Notes: generated by a model from the sequence alone, not told the origin. 64,000 nt of DNA from Rhodospirillales bacterium (GCA_019455065.1 JACFNC010000004.1:1-64000), one strand, 5' to 3'; positions 40,126 to 48,994 are shown, counted from the stretch's first letter. A program made the numbers and translations.

Positions 40126-40198
40126 ATGCTGCATTGCAGCATCGTCCTTGCAATTCGGCTTGGCCGTGCTATTCTTTACTCATGCTGCGCTGCAACAT
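40126..40198 (+). promoter_or_regulatory. phasin promoter flanked by two PhaR-type palindromes
   Basis: ATGCTGCATTGCAGCAT (40126-40142) has the CTGC-N3-GCAG core known for PhaR operators. A second, imperfect copy ATGCTGCGCTGCAACAT is at 40182-40198. Between them lie TTGCAA (40148) and TATTCT (40170), a 16-bp-spaced sigma-70-type promoter. A repressor at both sites would frame the promoter. Confidence 0.75.
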
Positions 40199-40225
40199 GG
40201 TGGCGCTCTATGAAGGAATGAATAC

Positions 40226-40561
40226 ATGTACGCCTATGAGGAACTGGTCGCCGTCGGCAAGGAGAATGTCGAGGCGGTCGTGAAGAGCGGCGAGATCGCC
40301 GCCAAGGGATTCGAGGACCTCGCGAAGGCCTATGCGGGCCTCGGTCTGCAGTCGCTGGAGAAGGCGGGCGGCGCCGTCCAGGCGCTGGGCGCCTGCAAGA
40401 CGCCGGCCGAATTCGTCGAGACCCAGGCGAAGCTGGCCCGCGGCGCGTTCGACGATTACGTCGTGGAGAGCCGCAAGCTGGCCGAGATGACCACGGCCGT
40501 GATGAGCGCCGTGGCCGAGCCCCTGGCCTCCCGTGTCCGGGCCGCCGCCAAGACCATTTGA
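40226..40561 (+). CDS. phasin family protein
   Basis: The 111-residue, all-helical, Ala-rich protein fits the phasin family: YEELVAVGKENVEAVVKSGEIAAKG (shown in part), then a helix with TPAEFVETQAKLARGAFDDYV. Phasins coat polyhydroxyalkanoate granules and control their size. Two PhaR-type operators sit upstream, so expression should rise when the granule-bound repressor is titrated away. A GGAATG and ATACATG surround the start; the ribosome-binding site is weak. No other PHA gene is in the window. Confidence 0.9.
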   Translation: MYAYEELVAVGKENVEAVVKSGEIAAKGFEDLAKAYAGLGLQSLEKAGGAVQALGACKTPAEFVETQAKLARGAFDDYVVESRKLAEMTTAVMSAVAEPLASRVRAAAKTI

Positions 40562-40671
40562 GGTTGGACGGCAGCCGCGGCGAAAGGGCGCCGGCTCTCG
40601 CCGGCCTTGATCCCCGGGGCTGCCGCCCCTAATGTCGCCGGGAACCTACTGCGAGGCGGGATCGAAGGCGC

Positions 40672-41517
40672 ATGAAATTCACCGGCACCGATAGCTACGT
40701 GGCGACCGAGGACCTGATGGTCGCCGTCAACGCCGCCGTTACCCTCGAGCGGCCCTTGCTGGTCAAGGGCGAGCCGGGCACCGGCAAGACCATTTTGGCG
40801 CACGAGGTCGCCAAGGCGCTGGGGCGGCCGTTGCTGCAATGGCACGTCAAGTCCACGACCAAGGCCCAGCAGGGCCTGTACGAATACGACGCCGTCTCGC
40901 GCCTGCGTGACTCGCAACTCGGCGACGAGCGGGTCCACGACATCGCCAACTACATCGTGCGCGGCAAGTTGTGGGAGGCCTTCGAGGCCGAAAAGCCGCC
41001 GGTATTGCTGATTGACGAGATCGACAAGGCCGACATCGAATTCCCGAACGACCTGCTGCTCGAACTCGACCGCATGGAGTTCCACGTCTACGAGACGCGG
41101 CAGACCATCAGCGCCCGCGTGCGGCCGGTCGTCATCATCACGTCGAACAACGAGAAGGAGTTGCCGGACGCCTTCCTGCGCCGCTGCTTCTTCCACTACA
41201 TCCGCTTCCCCGACCGCGAGACGATGGAACGCATCGTCGACGTGCACTATCCGGGCATCAAGAAGGAACTGGTGAGCGAGGCGCTCAGCGTTTTCTTCGA
41301 GGTGCGCGAGGTGCCGGGCCTCAAGAAGAAGCCGTCGACCTCGGAACTGCTCGACTGGATCAAGCTGCTGCTTGCCGAGGACCTGTCGCCCGAGGCGCTG
41401 CGCAGCAAGGACGCGCGCAAGGTCATCCCGCCGTTGCACGGGGCGTTGCTGAAGAACGAGCAGGACGTGCACATGTTCGAGCGCCTCGCCTTCATGGCGC
41501 GGAGGGAAGGGCGCTGA
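40672..41517 (+). CDS. MoxR-family AAA+ ATPase
   Basis: The 281-residue protein has Walker A GEPGTGKT (33-40), Walker B VLLIDEIDKAD, sensor 1 IITSNNEKELPDAFLRRC and the sensor 2 region. MoxR ATPases work with VWA-domain partners as chaperones that insert metals or cofactors or assemble complexes. The partner gene follows after 22 bp. This subfamily (with YETRQTISARVRPVV, in part) resembles CbbQ/CoxD-type remodelling ATPases. The client is not encoded nearby. Confidence 0.92.
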   Translation: MKFTGTDSYVATEDLMVAVNAAVTLERPLLVKGEPGTGKTILAHEVAKALGRPLLQWHVKSTTKAQQGLYEYDAVSRLRDSQLGDERVHDIANYIVRGKLWEAFEAEKPPVLLIDEIDKADIEFPNDLLLELDRMEFHVYETRQTISARVRPVVIITSNNEKELPDAFLRRCFFHYIRFPDRETMERIVDVHYPGIKKELVSEALSVFFEVREVPGLKKKPSTSELLDWIKLLLAEDLSPEALRSKDARKVIPPLHGALLKNEQDVHMFERLAFMARREGR

Positions 41518-41539
41518 CCGATCGCGCGGGAGCGTTGGG

Positions 41540-42721
41540 ATGTTCCTGAATTTCTTCCTCGAACTTCGCAATGCCAAGGTTCCGGTCACCTTGCGCGAAT
41601 ACCTCACCCTCGTCGAGGCGGTGAAGGCGGGGGCGGCGAACTACAGCATCGAGGATTTCTACTATCTGTCGCGCGCCGCCCTGGTGAAGGACGAGCGCAA
41701 CCTCGACAAGTTCGACCGCGTGTTCGGCCAGTGCTTCAACGGCATCGAGTCGGGCGCGGGCGGTGACGTCACCGCCGAGATTCCCGACGAATGGCTGCGC
41801 AAACTCGCCGAGCGCTTCCTGACCGAGGAGGAGAAGGCGCAGATCCAGGCGCTCGGCGGGTTCGAGAAGCTGATGGAGACTCTGCGCCAGCGCCTCGCCG
41901 AGCAGAAGGAGCGCCACCAGGGCGGCAGCAAGTGGATCGGCACCGCCGGCACCTCGCCCTTCGGCGCCTACGGCTACAATCCCGAGGGCGTGCGCATCGG
42001 CCAGAACGAATCGCGCCATCGCCGCGCCGTCAAGGTTTGGGACAAGCGGGAGTTCCGCAATCTCGACGATTCCGTGGAACTCGGCACCCGCAATTTGAAG
42101 GTGGCGCTGCGCCGGCTGCGCCGCTTCGCCCGCGACGGCGCCGCCACCGAATTGGACTTGCCGGGCACCATCCGCTCGACCGCCCATCAGGGCGGCATGC
42201 TCGACATCCAGATGGTCCCCGAACGCCACAACCGGGTGAAGGTGCTGCTGCTGCTCGACATCGGCGGCTCGATGGACGACCACATCCGGCTCTGCGAGGA
42301 GTTGTTCTCGGCGGCGCGGTCGGAGTTCAAGCACCTCGAGTACTTCTACTTCCACAACTGCCCCTACGAGAGCCTGTGGAAGGACAACCGCCGGCGCCAG
42401 TCCGACCGCATGGGGACCTGGGAGCTGATCCGCACCTATCCGCCCGACTACAAGCTCATCCTCGTCGGCGACGCCTCGATGAGCCCCTACGAGATCGCCT
42501 ATGCGGGGGGCAGCGTCGAGCATTGGAACGAGGAGCCGGGGGCGCTGTGGGTCGAACGCCTGCTCGACAACTACCGTCACGCCGTCTGGCTAAACCCGGT
42601 ACCGCAGCAGCAATGGCCGTGGACCCACTCGATCCGCATGGTCGACCAGCTGATGGGCGGGCGAATGTTCCCGCTGACCATCGAGGGTCTTGACGGAGCC
42701 ATGCGCGAGCTTAACCGGTGA
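41540..42721 (+). CDS. VWA-domain (CoxE-like) partner of MoxR ATPase
   Basis: The 393-residue protein has an N-terminal helical region with LRNAKVPVTLREYLTLVEAV, a Gly-rich linker, and a C-terminal VWA domain whose metal site reads LLLLDIGGSMDDH: Asp240, Gly242, Ser244, so the first Ser of the DxSxS motif is Gly. This variant is common in the CoxE-like branch and may still bind metal through the other residues. It should act with the ATPase encoded before it. No terminator is evident before the convergent small gene. Confidence 0.88.
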   Translation: MFLNFFLELRNAKVPVTLREYLTLVEAVKAGAANYSIEDFYYLSRAALVKDERNLDKFDRVFGQCFNGIESGAGGDVTAEIPDEWLRKLAERFLTEEEKAQIQALGGFEKLMETLRQRLAEQKERHQGGSKWIGTAGTSPFGAYGYNPEGVRIGQNESRHRRAVKVWDKREFRNLDDSVELGTRNLKVALRRLRRFARDGAATELDLPGTIRSTAHQGGMLDIQMVPERHNRVKVLLLLDIGGSMDDHIRLCEELFSAARSEFKHLEYFYFHNCPYESLWKDNRRRQSDRMGTWELIRTYPPDYKLILVGDASMSPYEIAYAGGSVEHWNEEPGALWVERLLDNYRHAVWLNPVPQQQWPWTHSIRMVDQLMGGRMFPLTIEGLDGAMRELNR

Positions 42722-42751
42722 ACCTGACGGGTTCGCTATGATGAAAGCAGG

Positions 42752-42988
42752 TCAATACGGGCAGTCCGCCCGCTCGCAGCGGGTCGGGTTGCCGGCCGCC
42801 ACGTAGGCGCCGCACACCGCACATTTCTGAGTGTCGTACACGGTGGCCCGCGCCTCGTTCGCGGCGCCCTTTCCGCGGGACCGCGGCAGGTCCCGGGAGT
42901 GCCGGGCCGCCAGCATCCGGTTCAGATAGGTGAAGCCCATCCAGGCGACCACCACCAGCACCACCGTAAGGGCGATTTTCTGAAGCAT
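42752..42988 (-). CDS. small membrane-anchored zinc-ribbon protein
   Basis: The 78-residue protein has an N-terminal membrane helix (about 5-22, LTVVLVVVAWMGFTYLNRM), a basic linker and a C-terminal Cys motif CAVCGAYV...CERADC that could hold zinc. It resembles short PP0621-like proteins. Function is unknown. It runs opposite to the VWA gene and starts 41 bases after the S49 peptidase gene ends, so the two could be cotranscribed. Confidence 0.75.
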   Translation of the reverse strand: MLQKIALTVVLVVVAWMGFTYLNRMLAARHSRDLPRSRGKGAANEARATVYDTQKCAVCGAYVAAGNPTRCERADCPY

Positions 42989-43029
42989 CCGCTTTTATGG
43001 ACGCGTGGCGTGGTCGCGGTCAACCCGCG

Positions 43030-43878
43030 TCACAGCCCGTACCGCGCCCACCAGGCGCGTTCCTCGATGGCCCCCAGGGCCGCGCCGGCCCAGTCCTGCG
43101 CATCGCGGGTAAGGCCGAAGCGGCGGCGCAGCCAGCCGCGTTGGTAGACCACCGGCCGCAACCGGACCTTTTCGCCGAAGCGGGCGCGCATGGTGTGCCG
43201 GATCTCGCCCAGGCCGTCGGCAAGTCCCAACTCGATCGCCCGCCGGCCGGTCCACACGTCGCCATCGAAGAGTTCCTCTTCGGGGGCCTTGAGCCGGTCG
43301 CCGCGGCGGGCGCGGACCACCGCCTTGAATTCGTCGTGGATGTCGGCCTGCAGGCGAGTCAGCCGTGCCACGTCCTCCGGCGATTCAGGGCGGAACGGAT
43401 CGAGCAGCGACTTGTGCCGGCCCTGGGTGTACACCCGCCGCTCCACGCCGAACCGTTCGAGGAGGCCGTGGAAGCCGAAGCCCGACGAGATGACGCCGAT
43501 CGAACCCAGGATCGAGCTCTCGTCGACCAAAATCTCGTCGGCGGCGAGCGCCAGCCAGTAGCCGCCCGACGCGGCAACGTCCTCGACGAAAGCGAATACC
43601 GGCACCTTGCGCTCGTCGGCAAACTGCCGGATGCGGCGCATGATCAGCGAGGCCTGCGCCGGCGAGCCGCCGGGCGAATTCACCGACAGGGCCACGGCGG
43701 TCAGGAAGTGAGGGGAGAAGGCGCGCTCGATCGCCTGGGCGAGGCCGGCGATGCTCAGACCCGAGCGCAGCGGCCCAAGCTGCCCGATAATGCCTGACAG
43801 CCGCAGCACGGTGACCAGCGGCGGCCGGTGGCGCAGCGGCTCGAAAGGCAGGCGGGCGAGCAGGGCTTCAACGTCCAT
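43030..43878 (-). CDS. S49-family (SppA-like) peptidase
   Basis: The 282-residue protein has the ClpP/crotonase-like S49 fold with NSPGGSPAQA (67-76) and the nucleophile Ser104 in DVAASGGYW, followed by ADEI and SSILGSIGVI. Short single-domain members degrade membrane peptides or signal peptides. No N-terminal membrane helix is evident, so it may be peripheral or cytoplasmic. Start ATG 43878. The next gene upstream, a methyltransferase, ends 42 bp before. Confidence 0.9.
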   Translation of the reverse strand: MDVEALLARLPFEPLRHRPPLVTVLRLSGIIGQLGPLRSGLSIAGLAQAIERAFSPHFLTAVALSVNSPGGSPAQASLIMRRIRQFADERKVPVFAFVEDVAASGGYWLALAADEILVDESSILGSIGVISSGFGFHGLLERFGVERRVYTQGRHKSLLDPFRPESPEDVARLTRLQADIHDEFKAVVRARRGDRLKAPEEELFDGDVWTGRRAIELGLADGLGEIRHTMRARFGEKVRLRPVVYQRGWLRRRFGLTRDAQDWAGAALGAIEERAWWARYGL

Positions 43879-43920
43879 CGCCTAAACCATAGGGGGGCGG
43901 GCCCGGCTTGCCAATCCTCC

Positions 43921-44694
43921 TTACGGCGCGGGCGCGATCGCTTCATCGAGTCCCCGGCCGTCGCGAAGCACGGCTTCGGCACCGGGCGTGTATGCGCCAT
44001 CGGCCTGGTGCAGCACCAGGCCGGCGGTCAGCTCGAGCGGCGACGAGACACCCTTGCGCGCGCGCAGGACGATCCGCTTCGCCGGGCGGCCGGCCTTCGG
44101 CCACAGCGGAACGACGCTCACGCCGCCAACCTTGCCACGCAGGGCGGCCAGCAGTTCGTCCAGGCGGTCGGCGCGGTGGACCACCGTCAACGTGCCCTTC
44201 GGGCGCAGCATGTTGACGCAGAAACGCATCCAGGCCGCCAGGTCGGCGCCGCCTTCGACATTGGCGAGCGCCTTGCCGGCGTCGGGCGGCAGGTCGGCGC
44301 GGTCCGCCGCCAGGAACGGCGGATTGGTCATCACGTGATGGAACGAACCGGGCGCCAGCCGGGGTGGCGGGTCGAGCAGATTGCCGGTGACCACGACGAC
44401 GCGCCCGGCCAGTCCGTTGCGTTCCGCGTTGTCGCGGGCCAGCGCCGCCAGCGGTGCCTGCACCTCGATGCCGGACACCCGGCATCCCGGCACCCGCGCC
44501 GCCAGGCACAGGGCCGCCGCCCCGACGCCGCAGCCGACGTCGAGCACCGACTGTCCGGCTTCCGCGGGCACCGCCGCGGCGAGGAACACCGGGTCGATGG
44601 CGGCACGGTAGCCGCGGACCGGTTGCCGCAGAAGAACCCGCCCGCCCAGCAGGGTGTCGTCGCTGACGCCGCCCTCCACTCCACTCGCGTCCAT
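43921..44694 (-). CDS. TrmN6-like tRNA1(Val) A37 N6-methyltransferase
   Basis: The 257-residue protein has the SAM motif VLDVGCGVGAAALCLA and the N6-adenine/amino-methyltransferase motif TNPPFL, with an N-terminal LLRQPVRGYRAAIDPVFLAAAV typical of the YfiC/TrmN6 group. That enzyme methylates A37 of tRNA1(Val). The C-terminal part has PKGTLTVVHRADRLDELLAAL. I start at ATG 44694 because the motifs begin soon after. Divergent from the polyprenyl synthase gene, with 122 bp between. Confidence 0.85.
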   Translation of the reverse strand: MDASGVEGGVSDDTLLGGRVLLRQPVRGYRAAIDPVFLAAAVPAEAGQSVLDVGCGVGAAALCLAARVPGCRVSGIEVQAPLAALARDNAERNGLAGRVVVVTGNLLDPPPRLAPGSFHHVMTNPPFLAADRADLPPDAGKALANVEGGADLAAWMRFCVNMLRPKGTLTVVHRADRLDELLAALRGKVGGVSVVPLWPKAGRPAKRIVLRARKGVSSPLELTAGLVLHQADGAYTPGAEAVLRDGRGLDEAIAPAP

Positions 44695-44816
44695 TGTCCC
44701 TTGTTCCGCCCGGCAACCTGTGGCTAATTGCGCATCCGCGGCAATGTTGTAGACTCCCGCGTGCGGATCGGGCAACCATCCGCGCGGGGAACGCGTTCGA
44801 GCAGGGGTGAGGTGTC

Positions 44817-45842
44817 GTGGCGGTCGTCGTGAGTTTTGAGGAAGGGCGAGGCAAGAAGACGCCGAACATCGACGTCCTGACGCGGCTGGTGGCTGAAGAC
44901 CTGGAGAAGGTCAATCGCACGATCGTCGAGCGGATGCACAGCCCGGTGGCCCTTATTCCCCAGCTTGCCGGGCATATCATCGCGGCCGGCGGCAAGCGCC
45001 TGCGGCCGATGCTGACGCTGGCGTCGGCGCGCCTGTGCGGCCATGCCGGCACCCGGCATGTGACGCTGGCCGCCTGCGTCGAGTTCATTCATACCGCCAC
45101 CCTGCTGCATGACGACGTGGTGGACGAGAGCGACCTGCGGCGCGGCCTGGCCAGCGCCAACGCGGTGTGGGGCAACAAGGCAAGCGTGCTGGTCGGCGAC
45201 TTCCTGTTCAGCCGCGCCTTCGAACTGATGGTCGAGGACGGCTCGCTGCCGGTGCTCGCCATCCTGTCGCACGCCTCGTCGGTGATCTCCGAGGGCGAGG
45301 TGCTGCAACTCATCACCGCCAACGACACCGACACCACCGAGGACGCCTATCTCGACGTCATCCGCTCGAAGACCGCGGCCCTGTTCGCCGCCGCCTGCCG
45401 CATCGGCGCGGTCGTCGCCGACCGCCCGCGCGGCGAGGAGGAGGCGCTGGAAAGCTACGGCCTCAACCTCGGCATCGCCTTCCAGCTCATCGACGACGTG
45501 CTCGACTACTCGGCCAAGCAGGCGGTGCTGGGCAAGGCCATCGGCGACGACTTCCGCGAAGGCAAGATCACCCTGCCGGTGATCCTCGCCTTCCGCCGCG
45601 GCGACCAGGAGGAACGCGAGTTCTGGCGGCGCACCCTGGAACAGCTCGAACAGTCCGACGACGACGCCGATTTGGGCCGCGCCATCGCCCTGATGGAGAA
45701 GCACGGCAGCCTGCAGGACACGATCGCCCGCGCCCGCCACTACGGCGCCATGGCCCGCGACGCCCTGGCCATTTTCCCCGACGGCCCTCTCAAGGCGGCG
45801 ATGACCGAGGTCATCGACTTCTGCATCGAACGCGCCTACTGA
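44817..45842 (+). CDS. ispB: long-chain polyprenyl diphosphate synthase (octa/decaprenyl)
   Basis: The 341-residue all-helical protein has both Asp-rich motifs: DDVVDESDLRRG (first) and LIDDVLDY (second), with the GGKRLRPMLTL entry motif and EGEVLQL. It extends isopentenyl units to the long side chain of ubiquinone. Small residues before the first motif fit long-chain products, and in alphaproteobacteria this is commonly decaprenyl. Start GTG 44817 with GGGGTGAGG upstream. It is followed by tRNA-Pro. Confidence 0.93.
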   Translation: MAVVVSFEEGRGKKTPNIDVLTRLVAEDLEKVNRTIVERMHSPVALIPQLAGHIIAAGGKRLRPMLTLASARLCGHAGTRHVTLAACVEFIHTATLLHDDVVDESDLRRGLASANAVWGNKASVLVGDFLFSRAFELMVEDGSLPVLAILSHASSVISEGEVLQLITANDTDTTEDAYLDVIRSKTAALFAAACRIGAVVADRPRGEEEALESYGLNLGIAFQLIDDVLDYSAKQAVLGKAIGDDFREGKITLPVILAFRRGDQEEREFWRRTLEQLEQSDDDADLGRAIALMEKHGSLQDTIARARHYGAMARDALAIFPDGPLKAAMTEVIDFCIERAY

Positions 45843-45859
45843 GGGGGCGCGATTCCCGT

Positions 45860-45888
45860 TTGCGGTCGGCCCCGGATGGCGCTATATA
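45860..45888 (+). promoter_or_regulatory. promoter of tRNA-Pro
   Basis: TTGCGG at 45860-45865 and TATATA at 45883-45888 are 17 bp apart, with a GC-rich GGCGCC discriminator-like stretch after. Transcription would start near 45895, 12 bases before the tRNA. This is the strongest-looking sigma-70 promoter in the window. Confidence 0.75.
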
Positions 45889-45906
45889 GGGCGCCTCTCA
45901 GGCGGT

Positions 45907-45983
45907 CGGAGTGTAGCTCAGCCTGGTAGAGCACTGTCTTCGGGAGGCAGGGGCCGGAGGTTCGAATCCTCTCACTCCGACCA
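45907..45983 (+). tRNA. tRNA-Pro, anticodon CGG
   Basis: The 77-nt gene folds as a standard cloverleaf: acceptor CGGAGTG/CACTCCG with A73 and encoded CCA, D-arm GCTC...GAGC, anticodon arm CTGTC-TTCGGGA-GGCAG with anticodon CGG (reads CCG), and T-arm with GGTTCGAATCC. C1-G72 and A73 are usual proline identity elements. Confidence 0.95.
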
Positions 45984-46020
45984 ATTTCTGAAATATTCCC
46001 ACAGCACCCACGCTAACGAC

Positions 46021-46097
46021 GTCATTGCGAGAAGCGCAGCGACGAAGCAATCCAGCGCGGCGGGTGGATCGCCACGGCGCTGGGGGCCTCGCGACGC
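46021..46097. repeat. inverted-repeat element related to 9246-9328, right arm degraded
   Basis: GTCATTGCGAGAAGCG and CGACGAAGCAATCCAG match the left part of the element at 9246. The right part, TGGATCGCCACG and GCCTCGCGACG, corresponds to the other arm with substitutions. The distance from the tRNA end is 38 bp; I see no sign that the tRNA was an attachment site. Confidence 0.65.
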
Positions 46098-46109
46098 CAA
46101 TCGAACGGC

Positions 46110-47027
46110 TCAGCCCCCGATCCCCGGCATTTCGAAGTTGTGGCGGGCGAGTTCGGCGAGGAGGGCGTCGGCGTCGGCGGCGGGCAGTTCGACCAGCGGC
46201 GGGCGCACGCGGTTCCAGCCGTCGTCGCCGGCGTAATGGGCGATCATCGCCTTCATGGCGGCGATCATCGGGTATTTCTGGACGATGCCGCGCAGTTCGG
46301 CGAGGTCGGCCTGCATGGTCTCCGCGCCCGGCGAGCGCCAGTGCAGGAACAGCTCGCGGATGGGCGCCGGGTTGACGTTGGCGGTGGCCGAGATGCAGCC
46401 GGCGCCGCCGGCCCGCATGGTGGCGAGGAGCAGCGATTCGGTGCCCGAGAACACGCCGAAGCCGGGAAAGGCGGCGAGGATCGCCTCCAGATTGGCGCGG
46501 TCGCCCGAACTGTCCTTGATGCCGACCACGGTGCCGGGATAGGCGCGGAGCAGCCGGCCGATCAGGTCGAGGCTCAGCGGCACCGCCGACATCTGCGGGA
46601 AATGATAGAGATAGAGCCGCAGGCGCGCATCGCCGACCCGCTCGATGACCTCGCTGTACGAGCGGTACAGCCCCTCGTCGCTGACGTTCTTGTAATAGAA
46701 CGGCGGCAGCACGAGCACGCCGCCGACGCCCTTGGCGACGGCGTGGCGAATCAGGCGCACCGTGTCGGGGAGGGCGCAGCAGCCGGTGCCGGGCATCATG
46801 ATCCGCGAATTCAGCCCGGCCTCGACGAGCCGGTCGAGGACCGCCTCGCGCTCCTCGATGGTCAGCGAGTTGGCCTCGCTGTTGGTGCCGAACACGGCGA
46901 GGCCGCAGCCCTGCGCCGCCAGCCACCGGCAATGCCGCACCAGCCTTTCGGAATCGACGGCGAGGTCGGCCGTGAACGGGGTCACCACGGGCGCCAGAAC
47001 GCCCGTCATCGTATCAGCTTGCGGCAT
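46110..47027 (-). CDS. DapA-family aldolase/lyase (dihydrodipicolinate-synthase-like)
   Basis: The 305-residue TIM-barrel protein has the N-acetylneuraminate lyase/DapA pattern: GVLAPVVTPF, the GTNSEANSLTIEER segment in place of GTTGE, a Tyr in YLYHFPQMSAV and the Schiff-base Lys in VGIKDSSGD. Since GTTGE reads GTNSE, it is probably not true DapA; it may act on a sugar acid or another keto acid. Start ATG 47027 has GGAG ten bases upstream. It is flanked by a repeat and the MucR gene. Confidence 0.88.
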   Translation of the reverse strand: MPQADTMTGVLAPVVTPFTADLAVDSERLVRHCRWLAAQGCGLAVFGTNSEANSLTIEEREAVLDRLVEAGLNSRIMMPGTGCCALPDTVRLIRHAVAKGVGGVLVLPPFYYKNVSDEGLYRSYSEVIERVGDARLRLYLYHFPQMSAVPLSLDLIGRLLRAYPGTVVGIKDSSGDRANLEAILAAFPGFGVFSGTESLLLATMRAGGAGCISATANVNPAPIRELFLHWRSPGAETMQADLAELRGIVQKYPMIAAMKAMIAHYAGDDGWNRVRPPLVELPAADADALLAELARHNFEMPGIGG

Positions 47028-47178
47028 GCCGAAGCGTCTCCTGCGCCGAGTGCGAACGCCGCCTTATAGACGCGATAGACGCGCGCCGTCATCCCCTGTC
47101 AATGGCGCGGAGGCGGGAACGGCCGTCGGCGCCTTCCGGCGCCCCCGGTCGCGGTAACCCCTTGCCGGTCCGTCCGCG

Positions 47179-47664
47179 TTACTCGCCGGTGGCCGCGGCG
47201 CGCGGCCGGCGGCGATTGCGGGGTTTGGCCGCACCTTGCCCGGCCTTGCCCTTCGCCGGGCGCTCTTCCTCCTTCTTGCGTCCAAGCCCGATCTGCTTGG
47301 CGAATTGCGAGCGCAACTTGGCGTAGTCGGGGGCCACCACCGGATAGTCGGAGGGCAGGCTCCATTTCGCCCGATACTCCTCGGGCGTCAGGCCGTGCGC
47401 CGTAAGCAGGTGACGCTTCAGCATCTTCTGGCCCCGCCCGCATTCCAGGCAGACGATCTCATGGGGCTTCACCGAGCGGCGTACCGGCACCGCCGGCTGG
47501 GCCTTCGGCTCCTCGGGCTGCTCCGGGCGCCCCAGACCGGCGACCGCGTTGTATACCTGTTGGATCAGGCCGGACAACTGGTCGTTGGGCAGGGGATTAT
47601 TGGCCACGTAGGCGGAGACGATTTCGGTGGTAAGGTCGATCAAATTGTGTTGTTCAGCAGGCAT
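47179..47664 (-). CDS. MucR/Ros-family zinc-finger transcriptional regulator
   Basis: The 161-residue protein has the family N-terminus (LIDLTTEIVSAYVANN) and the C2H2 zinc finger with Cys72, Cys75, His85 and His90 (CLECGRGQKMLKRHLLTAH). LTPEEYRAKWSLPSDYP follows, then a basic Lys/Arg tail longer than usual. MucR proteins bind AT-rich DNA, act like a nucleoid protein and repress their own gene. The ATG at 47664 with TTGGAGCC upstream is preferred to a start six codons earlier. The AT-rich region just upstream is a likely autoregulatory site. Confidence 0.94.
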   Translation of the reverse strand: MPAEQHNLIDLTTEIVSAYVANNPLPNDQLSGLIQQVYNAVAGLGRPEQPEEPKAQPAVPVRRSVKPHEIVCLECGRGQKMLKRHLLTAHGLTPEEYRAKWSLPSDYPVVAPDYAKLRSQFAKQIGLGRKKEEERPAKGKAGQGAAKPRNRRRPRAAATGE

Positions 47665-48277
47665 GGCTCCAACTTCTTTCAAGCGGGTTGTTCAGAAAAG
47701 TATATTTAGATTCGTAATGCTATAAATAGGTCGTTGGTCACATATGGATATTACGGATTCTCTGGCGGCGGAATTCTCATGAGGCGGCACCGGCGTAAGC
47801 AGTCGAAATCGTGAAGTCGCCGCCGTGGTTCGCTGTAACGGAAGACGCGGTTTCCATCATGATCTTCCTTCGTGCCTGCCGATGCTAGATGGACTAAAGT
47901 GGTTTATTCTTTTGATCGCTTTTCCCTGAGAAGCGAAGGACGCTTACCTCCCCCGCGATATTACCATCAGCGAACCTCGCGACTCCCATTCAAGTCCCGT
48001 CGCGGCACACGACAAGAAACGGGCCTGAGATTCCAGAGACCAGCTTGCGGCGGACTTCATTCCGGCGAACGCTTTGCCGTGTTAAAACTGCGCGCGATCG
48101 AGAATCGGCATGCGTCGGGAGAATTACGCCATTGCGCGGCCCTGGTCGGGGCCCGATCCCCGCGGGCGGCTCCTTGGCCGACAAGTGAAAGATGCGAACT
48201 CGCGTACGCCGCAATAAAGAACCCAGCGGTCCGTCGGCGAATGTCCCGTAATTACACGGCGTCCAAGCCCTTAGGGA
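47665..48277. other. AT-rich intergenic region upstream of mucR
   Basis: About 610 bp with no supported gene. The part nearest the regulator (47690-47770) is rich in A/T (TATATTTAGATTCG, GCTATAAATAGG), suitable for MucR binding and a promoter. Frames in the remainder lack start signals and motifs. The downstream neighbour transcribes toward this region and ends at 48278. Confidence 0.5.
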
Positions 48278-48934
48278 TTAGGGTGTGTCTCGGCGTGCAC
48301 TGCCGGCCGCGTGCAGCAGTTCCACGACGTCTGCGTCGCTTACCGGGGGATAGGAATGGTAGAGGACGTTGATGGCCACGACGTCGTCCAGCGCGACCAG
48401 GCACACCATCGCGTCGACCTCGGGCTGCAGCTTGCGCAGGATCTCCGACGGGGCGGCGGGAAGGGCGACGACCAGCCGCCTGGGGTTGGCGCGCCGGACG
48501 GCCCGGATGGCGGCGCGGATGGTTTCTCCCGTGGCTATGCCGTCGTCGACGACGATGGCCGTGCAATCCGCGATATCCTCGCGTTGGCGGACGCCGCGAT
48601 AGAGCCGTTGACGGCGGCCGATCTCGACGATTTGCCGGCCGCATTCGGCCGAAATCGCGGATTCCGGCACGCCGAGGGCGTCGACCACGTCTTGGCGCAC
48701 CGAGGATTCGGGCGGATCGCCCTCGACCACGGTTCCCATCGGCAACATCGCCGGGCCGGGGGCGTGAAGTTTCTGCACGACGAGAACGTCGAGCGGCGCG
48801 TCGAGCGCGATCGCGATCTCGTAGCCGACCGGCACGCCTCCGCGCGGCAAGGCCAGGATCAGGGGGCGCCCGGCCCTGAACTGGTTCAGTTGGACGGCAA
48901 GCAGACGTCCCGCCTCTCTGCGGTCGGTGAACAT
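48278..48934 (-). CDS. phosphoribosyltransferase-family protein
   Basis: The 218-residue protein has the PRTase type I fold: LALPRGGVPVGYEIA in the first lobe and the PRPP-binding loop AIVVDDGIATGETIRAA, with a variable hood (CGRQIVEIGRRQRLYRG). Related stand-alone proteins are common in alphaproteobacteria, and their base is unknown. ATG 48934 is preceded by GGGGAGGG at six bases, so I prefer it to the TTG at 48952. It is separated from the SpoVR gene by about 60 bp on the same strand. Confidence 0.85.
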   Translation of the reverse strand: MFTDRREAGRLLAVQLNQFRAGRPLILALPRGGVPVGYEIAIALDAPLDVLVVQKLHAPGPAMLPMGTVVEGDPPESSVRQDVVDALGVPESAISAECGRQIVEIGRRQRLYRGVRQREDIADCTAIVVDDGIATGETIRAAIRAVRRANPRRLVVALPAAPSEILRKLQPEVDAMVCLVALDDVVAINVLYHSYPPVSDADVVELLHAAGSARRDTP

Positions 48935-48994
48935 GGTGGCCCTCCCCGCCAATGGTGCGCCGGCGCGTAACCGGCGCGTCGCCTCCGGCCGAAG

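Noticed and set aside
45907-46097. tRNA-Pro as an island integration site
   Set aside because: No repeat of the tRNA 3' end occurs downstream and the following gene is an ordinary housekeeping-type gene; only the MITE-like repeat is present.
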